Positions 6,725 to 13,640 of a stretch of 15,870 bases of DNA are shown here, piece after piece (the first letter of the stretch is position 1; each line of letters starts with the position of its first letter). Origin of the DNA: CAG-791 sp963605745 (GTDB lineage Bacteria; Bacillota; Clostridia; Lachnospirales; Lachnospiraceae); NCBI GenBank assembly GCA_963605745.1, contig CAVCWT010000047.1, positions 1-15,870 of the forward strand. Reading direction: 5' to 3'. Both the position numbers and the translations under genes were made by a program. Under the pieces are notes generated by a model. It worked only from the letters and a program-made list of their open reading frames with translations. It was not told where the DNA came from and made no database searches.

Positions 6725-7122
6725 ACTTCTTCAACGACATCCCCGCCAAAACCGGAAAGCTCTGTGATCGTGTCAGCGATCACTCCGATTTCACCGCCCT
6801 GGAAGATCTTCTCCATCAGCTGCATCGGTGTGCTGCATCCGAATTTCTCCATGAGGTCCTTGTCCTTCATGGACGGATCAACCATACCGGCCAGAGAGAT
6901 TTTGACGTTGGCGTCATAAGCCTTAGCTGTGTCAATCGCACCGTCTTTTCCACGGATCCCGGACACAAGCTCTGTGAATCTTTTGGCCGGAATGGCTTTC
7001 ACTTTTACGATAAAGTCAGCTCCTGTGAGCTGGGAAAGTCTCTGGATCTTTAAGTCCTTCGTAGGCACCTCTGCCAGTTTGTCGGCATCAAGTCCCAGAA
7101 GCAGATCTACATTCGTCATCAT
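6715..7122 (-). CDS. XkdN-like tail assembly chaperone (G-type)
   Basis: A 135-residue XkdN-like tail assembly chaperone, expected to bind the tape measure protein and recruit tube subunits. The sequence has an acidic helical N-terminus (L-L-L-G-L-D-A-D-K-L), a T-K-D-L-K-I-Q-R-L-S-Q-L segment, F-I-V-K-V-K-A-I-P-A-K-R-F-T-E-L near 37-52, and a conserved D-P-S-M-K-D-K-D-L-M-E-K-F-G segment near 82-95. It sits between tube and tape measure genes, the fixed place for this protein. Shine-Dalgarno AAGGAGG (7127-7133) is only 4 bases from the first ATG but 7 from the second ATG (7117-7119), so the true product may be 134 residues. The last codons form the frameshift site that joins it to the -1 extension. 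Confidence 0.93.
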   Translation of the reverse strand: MMTNVDLLLGLDADKLAEVPTKDLKIQRLSQLTGADFIVKVKAIPAKRFTELVSGIRGKDGAIDTAKAYDANVKISLAGMVDPSMKDKDLMEKFGCSTPMQLMEKIFQGGEIGVIADTITELSGFGGDVVEEVKN

Positions 7123-7143
7123 TCTTCCTCCTTTAGATAACGC

Positions 7144-7176
7144 AAAAAAGCCCGAGGCAGTTTCCCGTCCCAGGCT
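7144..7176 (-). terminator. Intrinsic terminator / attenuator between tube and chaperone genes
   Basis: On the minus strand an AGCCTGGG...CCTCGGGCT stem (7176-7149, two wobble pairs) carries an inner CGG-GAAA-CTG tip, a GAAA tetraloop closed by G-C with one mismatch below. It is followed directly by a run of T residues (plus-strand a-run 7149-7144). It starts 7 bases after the tube gene stop and lies in the only sizeable intergenic gap of the window (7123-7182). Because the next genes need the same upstream transcript and no promoter is obvious between hairpin and XkdN, partial termination is more likely than a true operon end. Confidence 0.75.
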
Positions 7177-7182
7177 GATAGG

Positions 7183-7614
7183 TTAAAGCGCCATTGTCTT
7201 GACTTCAAAATCTGAGAAGCTGAAGCTGTAAGACTCTTCTCCGATGGATCCACGCTCCCAGTCTGCGAGCGTGATCTTCTCGAACTTGACGTGCTTTACA
7301 GCGATTCTCTCCTCGCCGATTCCGCCCGGATCCTGCATGGAGGACTCGATAGTGATGTCCGGCACGATGCCCTTCTTAATGTCAGCAGCGACCTTATTCA
7401 TCACGAAGGAACTGACCTTGTGGAGAGTGATCTCGCCCTCGCCTTCAAGGCCGGTGACCTTCTTGCCCTTCATGAGGTTGCGGCACATCTGCACGTCCTC
7501 ATAGTCAATGTTTACCTCAGCTCTGAAAGCAGTTGCTTCGGAAAGAAGCTCACCGTCTACCCAGACCTGTCCCCAGGTACCAAGCCATACCTGATTCTCT
7601 TCAAATCCAGTCAT
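7183..7614 (-). CDS. Tail tube protein (XkdM-like)
   Basis: A 143-residue tail tube protein of the XkdM (DUF2001) family, which forms the inner tube through which DNA passes. Visible features are the N-terminal W-G-Q-V-W-V-D-G-E segment near 14-22, a central M-K-G-K-K-V-T-G-L-E-G-E-G-E-I-T-L-H-K-V beta-hairpin near 48-67, and a C-terminal Y-S-F-S-F-S-D-F-E strand. Length is typical. The start is fixed by AAGGAGGT (7623-7630), 8 bases upstream, which overlaps the TAA of the sheath gene. The gene immediately follows the sheath gene and is followed by an intrinsic terminator, consistent with high expression of the sheath-tube pair. Confidence 0.93.
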   Translation of the reverse strand: MTGFEENQVWLGTWGQVWVDGELLSEATAFRAEVNIDYEDVQMCRNLMKGKKVTGLEGEGEITLHKVSSFVMNKVAADIKKGIVPDITIESSMQDPGGIGEERIAVKHVKFEKITLADWERGSIGEESYSFSFSDFEVKTMAL

Positions 7615-7628
7615 GTCTGTCTACCTCC

Positions 7629-8723
7629 TTAACCGATATAAATGTCGATGTCGATATCCTCAAGAGCGTCAAGCATGCTGATCGTGCACTTCAGGAATAC
7701 CTGAGAGCCGGTATTTGCCTGACGGATCTGCAGTTCTGTAGCATCTTCGATATCAATGGTCTCGCCATCGAGCACAAACTTTCCGCCCTTAGACTTGATA
7801 TAAGCTTTCTGGGCTTCTGTATCAATGTCGCAGGATCCGGATGCCAGGATTCCGTCTCTGACAAGAGTGTCGAAATAACCATTGATCGCAGTGGTAAGCA
7901 GATTCTTGTTGTCGTAGGAATTTGCGTACTTGCCGATATAGCTATCCTGAGCGGTCTTTCTGACGTCGTGCTTAATTAAATCCATCGTCTCCACCAGCTT
8001 GATTTTACGGAAGCTGTCGCCCTTATCCTGAGTCGTTGTCACGAAGCTGTTGACGCCTCTGACGATCTTGACCTTGCTGCCATCCCACATGACGATCAGC
8101 TCGCCATTGTCAACGGCAGTGTCGATCTCTTCCTGAGTCTTAGCAGGACAGCCGAGTGCTTCAGGAAGCGGAGCATAAGTGCAGGAGATTGTCATCGGAG
8201 TTCCGGCAATGATGCCAGCGATGCGAGCGCATGCCTGCTCAGCAGTGAGCTCAGTACCGGCTGCATTCGTGTAGCCCATAGTGACGTTGACGATGCCCTC
8301 AGTATCTGCAGCCTGCTCCGGAAGGACGGCCTTGTAGATCTTGCTGTTGTTGGTACGCTGAGCCTTGATCCAGGTCGTAATGTCTGCGACCTTGCTGTCA
8401 GTCTTGCAGGTAGGTGCCACAAGATAGTCCCAGTCGTGAGTTTCAAGCTCCTCAAGGGCATCATCGTAGCCGTCAACGTCCTTGACGAAAACAGCGATGA
8501 TCTTCTTCGGAGCGTTCTGGTATCCGATCAGCGCATACTTGATCTGCTCTACAGAAGCGTCGGAGATGCCATCCGGAATATCTGTAGAATCGAGAATAGT
8601 GCTGACAGTAAGCTTTGTGACCTTGCTGTCTACCAGCAGCATGGCGATAATTCCCTTGTCGCCTCTGTTGATGGAAGCAATGGCCTGCTCATAAAACGCA
8701 ATCGTAATATTTGGTGCGCCCAT
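7629..8723 (-). CDS. Contractile tail sheath protein (XkdK-like)
   Basis: A 364-residue tail sheath protein, the diagnostic gene for a contractile tail. The N-terminus (M-G-A-P-N-I-T-I-A-F) is followed by an R-G-x-K-G-I-I-A-M-L-L segment near 20-30. The middle carries the N-x-S-K-I-Y-K-A-V-L-P segment, and the C-terminal third has V-R-G-V-N-S-F-V-T-T near 241-250 and the F-R-K-I-K-L-V-E-T-M-D-L-I segment near 258-270. It ends in a beta-strand pair (V-F-L-K-C-T-I-S...D-I-D-I-D-I-Y-I-G), the strand-exchange end that links sheath subunits in the family. A GTGAGG Shine-Dalgarno precedes the ATG by about 8 bases, and the upstream stop is 3 bases away. Confidence 0.95.
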   Translation of the reverse strand: MGAPNITIAFYEQAIASINRGDKGIIAMLLVDSKVTKLTVSTILDSTDIPDGISDASVEQIKYALIGYQNAPKKIIAVFVKDVDGYDDALEELETHDWDYLVAPTCKTDSKVADITTWIKAQRTNNSKIYKAVLPEQAADTEGIVNVTMGYTNAAGTELTAEQACARIAGIIAGTPMTISCTYAPLPEALGCPAKTQEEIDTAVDNGELIVMWDGSKVKIVRGVNSFVTTTQDKGDSFRKIKLVETMDLIKHDVRKTAQDSYIGKYANSYDNKNLLTTAINGYFDTLVRDGILASGSCDIDTEAQKAYIKSKGGKFVLDGETIDIEDATELQIRQANTGSQVFLKCTISMLDALEDIDIDIYIG

Positions 8724-8726
8724 ATT

Positions 8727-9179
8727 TTAAGCCTCACTTTCTTCATAATCGATGGCCAGCTCCTGCATCGTGTCGCACTCTTCAGTGTAGCCTCCGAGTT
8801 CGACGGCGTCATAAAAGCTGATCGCCACCTGTAATTTGTCTGCGTTCTCATCGATCCAGGTGTAGTCCGTATCCCGGACCACTACCCGGACATGTCCCTT
8901 GACCTTTATGGCCGGTTCGAAGGCAGCGCAGATCTTCTCATACACTTCAAGGCATTCAGCTTCATTGTGGGTCTCCTCAAAGTAGGTGATCCGGAAGGTG
9001 AAGCCTATCTGTGTCAGATATTTGCTTGTTTTGGTCCTGCCGTGAGACAGGATCTCGGTGAAAAAGGACGGCCGTGTGTAACCGTCCAGTGTGTCATTGT
9101 CATATACCTTATACGATGGAAAAGCGGCCTTCAGGATCTGATTGCATGCCAGCTTTACATCAGAAATCGTATAAATCAT
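8727..9179 (-). CDS. Tail terminator / completion protein (DUF6838-like)
   Basis: A 150-residue protein matching the tail terminator family common in Bacillota phages (DUF6838-like), expected to cap the tail tube and join it to the head. It begins with an I-x-D-V-K-L-A-C-N-Q-I-L helix, followed by F-P-S-Y-K-V-Y-D-N-D-T. The middle has P-S-F-F-T-E-I-L and F-T-F-R-I-T-Y-F-E. It ends with a W-I-D-E-N-A-D-K-L-Q-V-A-I-S-F-Y-D strand and an acidic tail. The start overlaps the previous stop as ATGA, and an AGAGG site lies 8 bases upstream. Gene position just before the sheath supports the call; assignment to the exact family is from recall, not a search. Confidence 0.8.
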   Translation of the reverse strand: MIYTISDVKLACNQILKAAFPSYKVYDNDTLDGYTRPSFFTEILSHGRTKTSKYLTQIGFTFRITYFEETHNEAECLEVYEKICAAFEPAIKVKGHVRVVVRDTDYTWIDENADKLQVAISFYDAVELGGYTEECDTMQELAIDYEESEA

Positions 9180-9697
9180 AAGTTGTGCCTCTTCTTCAGT
9201 TTATTCAGGAAAGCACTGACATAAGAAGCAAATTCTCCGGCCTCCCACTCGTCCCTCGTTTTCTGGCAGTACCCTTTTCCAGGCGCCCAGCCGAGGACCT
9301 TGAGCTTTTGGCTTTTGTTTCTGCTCTTGTGTTTACTGGTGGACCCTTTGGAAGAGTCCAGCCTTCCGCCAAGATATGCAGCGTACATCCTCGGATCCGC
9401 CTTGACCTCATGGCCGTTCTCGACCAGATGCCAGTGTGGAGCCGTGTTCTCGATTTCAATTCCGACAGTGTATCCTCCGAACTTTCCTTTTTCCCTGCTT
9501 CGGTGCCATTCTTTCGGGATAGGTCTCTTCCCGGAAGAGTAGGATGACGGCATCTTCGCGTTGACGTCCTTCGTAAATACACCGGCAAGCCGATAGACCT
9601 CTTTCTCGGTTTCGTCCGGATATTTCCGGAGCATATCGTCAAAATCAGACTTCAGCTCGTCGATTCCGTCAAAAGAAAAACTGAATTTTTCAGACAT
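9176..9697 (-). CDS. HK97-gp10-like head-tail / tail completion protein
   Basis: A 173-residue protein of the HK97 gp10-like family, a neck or tail-completion component. It opens M-S-E-K-F-S-F-S-F-D-G-I-D-E-L. A K-Y-P-D-E-T-E-K-E-V-Y-R helix and the K-D-V-N-A-K-M-P segment follow. The middle has the family-typical P-H-W-H-L-V-E-N-G-H segment near 88-97, after which comes a very basic region rich in K, S and R. The frame is open to 9820, but the first 41 codons overlap the head-closure gene and read as basic shadow sequence. ATG 9695-9697 has AGGAGGT 8 bases upstream and overlaps the previous stop by 8 bases, so it is the better start. Confidence 0.87.
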   Translation of the reverse strand: MSEKFSFSFDGIDELKSDFDDMLRKYPDETEKEVYRLAGVFTKDVNAKMPSSYSSGKRPIPKEWHRSREKGKFGGYTVGIEIENTAPHWHLVENGHEVKADPRMYAAYLGGRLDSSKGSTSKHKSRNKSQKLKVLGWAPGKGYCQKTRDEWEAGEFASYVSAFLNKLKKRHNL

Positions 9698-10070
9698 CTG
9701 CCTCCACCTCCTCATCATACAGGACCTTTTTGTCCTTCGACTCGGTGCAGTAGATCTCCATGTAGGACTTGCCTTCCATGATATTGATGATGGAATTGAT
9801 CTCGAACTGACGACCTTCAAAAACCAGGACGTCCTTTTCTGTCAGATCTGACCGCCAGCGCATCGTCACTTTGAACTGCAGGGCATTTGCAGCCCTGTAG
9901 TATTCCAGGAACTCAGTGCCCCGCATCGGCCTGAGCTCTGCCCAGACCGTTGCGGATTTTTTGAGAACTGTTTTTGAAGCTCCAAGAGACGTTTCCGTCT
10001 CCGTGTAGCTGTAGATCGTGACGCGCTTGTTCAGCCTTCCGACGTTTATGCTCTTTACAAACTGCACCAT
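9690..10070 (-). CDS. Head closure / head-tail adaptor protein (SPP1 gp16-like family)
   Basis: A 126-residue head-closure adaptor that stacks on the connector ring and retains packaged DNA (family role). The pattern is clear: G-R-L-N-K-R-V-T-I-Y at 11-20, then a V-W-A-E-L-R-P-M-R-G-T-E-F near 42-54, then an R-W-R-S-D-L-T segment and a C-terminal beta-strand around the Y-M-E-I-Y-C-T-E. The start shares one base with the stop of the connector gene (TGATG). A GGAGGTGA Shine-Dalgarno lies about 7 bases upstream. Order connector, closure, gp10-like, terminator is the standard neck cluster. Confidence 0.9.
   Translation of the reverse strand: MVQFVKSINVGRLNKRVTIYSYTETETSLGASKTVLKKSATVWAELRPMRGTEFLEYYRAANALQFKVTMRWRSDLTEKDVLVFEGRQFEINSIINIMEGKSYMEIYCTESKDKKVLYDEEVEADV
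9706..9712 (-). promoter_or_regulatory. Ribosome binding site deciding the gp10-like start
   Basis: AGGAGGT on the minus strand, 8 bases before ATG 9695-9697. It supports the 173-residue product over the longer open frame starting at 9820. Confidence 0.8.
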
Positions 10071-10402
10071 CAGCTCTCACCTCCAAGCTGCAGCTGCAGC
10101 TGGAGGATCATACTGCTGTACATAAACTCCATTCGCTTGCGCTGCTGGATGTCCATCTGCATCAGCTCACGGCTTTCATAAAAGTCCTGAACGATAGCAA
10201 ACAGAAGGACCTCACCGGTGGCAATTTTCTCAGGAAATTCGCCCACGGCGTTGATGATATACTGAACAGCTGCTTTTGTGCAGGTGATCAGAACCGGATC
10301 GTCGTAATCATCGTCGATCTTCAGATAATTCTTGAGCACATCGAGCTTGCCGGATTCAAGGATTTCGGCGTTTGTCGCTGCAAGAAGCTCGGTCCATGTC
10401 AT
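10070..10402 (-). CDS. Head-tail connector protein (HK97 gp6-like)
   Basis: A 110-residue, mostly helical protein of the gp6-like connector family that forms the ring under the portal. Features are a V-L-K-N-Y-L-K-I-D-D-D-Y-D-D segment near 22-35, a helix with K-A-A-V-Q-Y-I-I-N-A-V-G, and V-L-L-F-A-I-V-Q-D-F-Y-E-S-R near 65-78, the usual family signature. The C-terminus has an unusual L-Q-L-Q-L-Q-L run encoded by repeated CTGCAG. AAGGAGG (10410-10416) overlaps the stop of the small upstream gene and lies 7 bases before the ATG, which fixes the start. Confidence 0.92.
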   Translation of the reverse strand: MTWTELLAATNAEILESGKLDVLKNYLKIDDDYDDPVLITCTKAAVQYIINAVGEFPEKIATGEVLLFAIVQDFYESRELMQMDIQQRKRMEFMYSSMILQLQLQLGGES

Positions 10403-10414
10403 GTGATCGCCTCC

Positions 10415-10585
10415 TTACTGCTGAGCGATGAACTCAGCTATGATGTCAGCCTTTTTGGAGGCCGTGATCGTGTAGCCGAGTGTCTCCGCCAGAGCCTTGA
10501 TCTCTGCTATGGTCATTGCTGACAGCTCTTCCTCAGTGTAGCCTGCGGAAGCTGTAGCGATGCCATTGTCAGCAGTAAGATTCAT
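10415..10585 (-). CDS. Small HeH/SAP-like protein downstream of capsid gene
   Basis: A 56-residue protein. It starts M-N-L-T-A-D-N-G, and its C-terminal half reads EIKALAETLGYTITASKKAD followed by I-I-A-E-F-I-A-Q-Q. This is a short helix-extension-helix (HeH/LEM/SAP or Rho-N-like) unit commonly found as a tiny gene just after the major capsid gene in such phages. It may bind DNA or a capsid or neck protein; the function is unknown. The ATG shares one base with the capsid stop (TGATG), and the stop overlaps the next gene's Shine-Dalgarno, so the ORF is tightly embedded in the operon and likely real. No separate strong Shine-Dalgarno is seen; coupling to capsid translation is probable. Confidence 0.82.
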   Translation of the reverse strand: MNLTADNGIATASAGYTEEELSAMTIAEIKALAETLGYTITASKKADIIAEFIAQQ

Positions 10586-11679
10586 CAGTTTTTTGCGATG
10601 TAACCATTTACAAGGGCAGAGCCGTCTCTCTTCTCGACGTCGAGTCTCATGATGCCTCTAAAGAGAGTCATGTCATCCTCGAATGCGTTGACACCAGTTA
10701 CAGCAGCAACGTCAGAGGACTTGATGCTGATAGTCTCGCGATCGAAGAAGTAGATAGCTTCTGCAAGGTCGCCGACGATGAACGGGATCTTACCAGCCTC
10801 GGTTTTGAGAACTGCATTCGGCACAACCACAACCGGAACCCTCTTAGCACCACAAGCAAGAACCATCTGCATCGGATTCTGTGCGTCCGGTGTGAGAATG
10901 TATCTGCCCTCTCCATCCTTGAGGGTGTCAAGGTAATTGAGACCATCATCGTTGGTTACGATTTTGGAGTCATAAGCGGAGCCGATAGTTACGTTAATGG
11001 CGGTCTTGATTCCGTCAACATCCGCCAAATCGGTTGCGGCAAAGTCAGCAGAAACAGCCGCAAGAATCTGAGCGTTTTCAGTTGCGATTGCTTCGTCGGC
11101 CAACCACTTAGTTACGAAAGCAGTGATGTTTGCGTCAGAGTCGGACAGCAGCTCATTAGAAACCGGAAGGTATCCGCCCAGCTTCTTGATGGTGTAGTCA
11201 ACCTTTTCAAATTTCGGCTCTGCTGCAGTTCCGATTGCAGCACCCTCGCCAACCACGGAAAAGCCCTTATTGAGACCCTTGGTCTTGAAAGTTCTTCGTC
11301 CAGTATTGGTGCTTACCTTCTCAACAGACACGAGAGATTTCAGAGAGAACTGAGCCTCCTTGAACTCGTTAATCTTGGTCTGGATGTCGGCCGGGACGGT
11401 GTATCCACCATCTGCCGGGGTACCTTCATTCATATTCTTGAAAAGATGACGAGCTGCGTCCGCAAAAGCGTGCATAGCGTCAGTGTTCTGGTTCATAGGG
11501 ATTACCTCCTTGTTTTCTACATCTTCGACCTCGATGCCATCCATGAGATCGAGCTTATCCTGCATGTTCTGGAGCTCAGACTTTGCGGTCTTTGCCTCTT
11601 CCAGCTTGTCCTCGTTTACAAGATCGAGGACCTGCTGCTTCTTGTTGTTGATTGCATCAAGCAGATCAATTTTCTTCAT
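10585..11679 (-). CDS. Major capsid protein (HK97 fold) with N-terminal delta domain
   Basis: A 364-residue major capsid protein. Residues 1 to about 60 form a charged, helical, coiled-coil-like region (K-K-I-D-L-L-D-A-I-N-N-K-K-Q...), as in the scaffolding delta domain that the protease removes in HK97-type heads. From about residue 80 the HK97-like body follows, with G-G-Y-T-V-P, an F-K-T-K-G segment, K-L-G-G-Y-L-P-V-S-N-E-L-L-S-D-S, and an R-D-G-S-A-L-V-N-G-Y-I close to the C-terminus. The frame is open to 11718, but ATG 11677-11679 has AGTGAGGA (11687-11694) 7 bases upstream and gives the expected N-terminus. It lies 10 bases after the protease stop. A second, very strong start signal lies inside at codon 62. 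Confidence 0.95.
   Translation of the reverse strand: MKKIDLLDAINNKKQQVLDLVNEDKLEEAKTAKSELQNMQDKLDLMDGIEVEDVENKEVIPMNQNTDAMHAFADAARHLFKNMNEGTPADGGYTVPADIQTKINEFKEAQFSLKSLVSVEKVSTNTGRRTFKTKGLNKGFSVVGEGAAIGTAAEPKFEKVDYTIKKLGGYLPVSNELLSDSDANITAFVTKWLADEAIATENAQILAAVSADFAATDLADVDGIKTAINVTIGSAYDSKIVTNDDGLNYLDTLKDGEGRYILTPDAQNPMQMVLACGAKRVPVVVVPNAVLKTEAGKIPFIVGDLAEAIYFFDRETISIKSSDVAAVTGVNAFEDDMTLFRGIMRLDVEKRDGSALVNGYIAKN
11494..11511 (-). promoter_or_regulatory. Internal ribosome binding site and ATG within the capsid gene
   Basis: On the minus strand AAGGAGGTAATCCCTATG occupies 11511-11494. This is a perfect 8-base Shine-Dalgarno, a 7-base spacer, and an in-frame ATG at capsid codon 62. It is as strong as or stronger than the site at the annotated capsid start. 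Initiation here would give a 303-residue capsid protein that lacks the delta-domain region. Confidence 0.65.
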
Positions 11680-11689
11680 TGTGTTGTCC

Positions 11690-12358
11690 TCACTTCTCCC
11701 CGAATTTATCGAGGTCATTTAAAATTTCAGCTTTCAGATCAGCCTTGCGCTGCTCTTCTGCTTTGTGTGCTTTGTACTGGTCGATCATTGCCGGAGTAAC
11801 CTTCATGGATCCAATGGCATTTGTGATGCCGTCGTCCGCTGCCGATGCCGTGATTTCATCAACAAAACCGAGCTCAATAGCTCTGTCAGCTGTCAGCCAG
11901 GTCTCACGATCCATGAGCTTCAGGATCTCATCGCGCTCCATACCAGTCTTTTCAATATAGGCAGATGCCAGGGCATTGTCGAACTGATCAAGCACTTCAG
12001 CTTCCTTCTTCATGTCGCGCTTGTTGCCTGCGGCGACGGAAGAAACATTGTGGATCATCAGCATTCCGATCGGTGAAATCGAACTGTGTCCGGCCATCGC
12101 GATGATGGACGCTGCAGATGCAGCCATGGACTCGATCTCGATCCGGACGTCAGCACGTTCTCGCAGTGCTGCGTAAATCTCCTGACCGGCGAGCACGTCG
12201 CCGCCTCCGGAATTGATCTTGACTGTCAGCATGTCGCCCTTCGGCAGTGTCTCAATGGCAGCATGCACATCGGCAGGACAGGTGCAGTCAAGGCCGAACC
12301 AGCCGTAGATCTCTTTGTACTCGTTGCTTACGATATCGCCCTTAATGTTAAGAATCAT
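11690..12358 (-). CDS. ClpP-like head maturation protease
   Basis: A 222-residue serine protease of the ClpP-like prohead protease family that processes the capsid precursor. Visible elements are the I-N-S-G-G-G-D-V oxyanion region near 48-55, the M-A-A-S-A-A-S motif with the likely nucleophile Ser81, the M-I-H-N motif with His103, and L-M-D-R-E-T-W-L-T with Asp150 as the likely third residue. G-F-V-D-E-I follows near 164-169. The last about 40 residues are a charged helical tail. The longer frame from 12379 is rejected because AAGGAGG (12367-12373) lies 8 bases before ATG 12356-12358. The gene overlaps the portal stop by 11 bases and precedes the capsid gene, the usual order. Confidence 0.94.
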   Translation of the reverse strand: MILNIKGDIVSNEYKEIYGWFGLDCTCPADVHAAIETLPKGDMLTVKINSGGGDVLAGQEIYAALRERADVRIEIESMAASAASIIAMAGHSSISPIGMLMIHNVSSVAAGNKRDMKKEAEVLDQFDNALASAYIEKTGMERDEILKLMDRETWLTADRAIELGFVDEITASAADDGITNAIGSMKVTPAMIDQYKAHKAEEQRKADLKAEILNDLDKFGEK

Positions 12359-13640
12359 CCTCTGTACCTCCTTCCCCATTTATTCCGTATGCAGCTCCGA
12401 CCATGGTCAGAGGCACATAGTTTCCGTTGACGATGGAAACATCGCCACCATCGACAGACGGGAGATCCAGCAGATGCCTTCCTTCATTCGGTGTGTAGAC
12501 ACCGTTCTGCACGCCGGAAGTGATCGTCTGCATCTGTGTCTGAGCGTCGGCTCTGAGAAGCACCTTCTCATTGAACTTGAAGGCCATACCGTCAGCTCTC
12601 TGCTGTTCAGTCAGGAGCTTGTAGTTGATCTCCTCCTCATACTGGGCGAGCCGGTACAAGAGCGTATCAATGAGGAAGGCCAGCTGCTGAGCTTCTGAGG
12701 AAGCATAGCTGCTCTTCTCATAGTCGTTGATCTGATTCGGCTTGACGCCGAAGGCAGCCGCGATCTGGAGAGCGTTGTACTTCTTGAGCTCAAGGAACTG
12801 CGCGTCGCTCAGCTTGTATGAGAGCGGCGTCAGCGTCATGCCTACCGGCAGCGCCACCACCTTGCCCGCGTTCTTTGCTCCAGTCAGATAGTCGTTGTAT
12901 CTGTCCTGCAGTTTCTTCCGGGTCTTCTCATCGAGATCACCGGTGTACTGCAGCACGGACGAAGCCGTCAATCCGGATTCGTACAGCTTTGAAAGATACT
13001 GCTGACTGTAGGAAGCGCCTTTCACGGTATCTGCGAGGATCTCACGGACAGATTTTCCGATCACGCCGTTCCACGTCATCCAAGTCTTGAAATGCAGCAC
13101 GTCATCCGGCCGGAAGATGTATGTCTCCCCGCCGTCCGGATCTGTAAATCTGTAGTACAGATTGCCCTTGTTCCCGAAGATTCCGATGTTATCCATGTAG
13201 ACCGTCACGCAGTCGGAGCGCATCGGCCAGAGGCCGAGGACTTCGTACTTCCCGCCGTATCTGCCCTCACGGACATATTTCCTCTGGATCCACGCGTAGG
13301 CGTTGCCATAGTGCTGGCAGTTTGCTTCCATCGTCGTCCAGAAGGTCGCCGGAGTCATGTACGGATTCGGTCTATAAAGGATCCGGTCCAGTGTTTTGTC
13401 AGTAGGCGCCCTCACACGGCCGCCTTTGTCATCCTCAACGAAGCACTTGAGCGGAAGCTTGCCCATCGTCTCGGATAGTACCTTGAGGCAGGTGAAGTAA
13501 GTCGTCTCAGACAGTGCCTTTGTGTGCGGATCAATGCCGAGCCACTCCAGGAGCACATCATTCGAGAGTGAAGGCTCTGCTGTCTTGGTTGTTCCGCTGT
13601 CGTTGAGGATGGCGTGATAGATTCTGGAAAAAATATTCAT
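12348..13640 (-). CDS. Portal protein (HK97 family)
   Basis: A 430-residue HK97-family portal protein, the dodecameric vertex ring through which DNA is packaged and to which terminase and neck attach. Motifs in order: S-E-T-T-Y-F-T-C-L-K-V-L-S-E near 44-57, Y-R-P-N-P-Y-M-T-P-A-T-F-W near 89-101, G-N-A-Y-A-W-I near 112-118, the D-D-V-L-H-F-K segment near 179-185, and F-G-V-K-P-N-Q-I near 297-304 followed by S-S-E-A-Q-Q-L-A-F. It ends with an acidic, glycine-rich tail. The ATG overlaps the large terminase stop as ATGA, with GGAGG upstream. Length is normal for the family. Confidence 0.96.
   Translation of the reverse strand: MNIFSRIYHAILNDSGTTKTAEPSLSNDVLLEWLGIDPHTKALSETTYFTCLKVLSETMGKLPLKCFVEDDKGGRVRAPTDKTLDRILYRPNPYMTPATFWTTMEANCQHYGNAYAWIQRKYVREGRYGGKYEVLGLWPMRSDCVTVYMDNIGIFGNKGNLYYRFTDPDGGETYIFRPDDVLHFKTWMTWNGVIGKSVREILADTVKGASYSQQYLSKLYESGLTASSVLQYTGDLDEKTRKKLQDRYNDYLTGAKNAGKVVALPVGMTLTPLSYKLSDAQFLELKKYNALQIAAAFGVKPNQINDYEKSSYASSEAQQLAFLIDTLLYRLAQYEEEINYKLLTEQQRADGMAFKFNEKVLLRADAQTQMQTITSGVQNGVYTPNEGRHLLDLPSVDGGDVSIVNGNYVPLTMVGAAYGINGEGGTEDDS
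12367..12373 (-). promoter_or_regulatory. Ribosome binding site deciding the protease start
   Basis: AAGGAGG on the minus strand, 8 bases before ATG 12356-12358, inside the 3' end of the portal gene. It favours M-I-L-N-I-K-G as the N-terminus rather than the seven-codon-longer form. Confidence 0.85.

Noticed and set aside
6130..7053. A 307-codon open frame on the plus strand opposite the tape measure start, chaperone and frameshift region
   Set aside because: Antisense shadow spanning three real genes, of unlike composition along its length (Ser/Phe-rich, then His/Asp-rich). No domain recognisable.
9698..9820. N-terminal extension of the gp10-like gene by 41 codons
   Set aside because: The extra segment is basic, Ser/Arg-rich shadow sequence lying over the head-closure gene; the internal ATG has a well-spaced AGGAGGT.
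11680..11718. N-terminal extension of the capsid gene by 13 codons
   Set aside because: No Shine-Dalgarno before it, and it overlaps the protease C-terminus; ATG 11677-11679 has AGTGAGGA at 7 bases.
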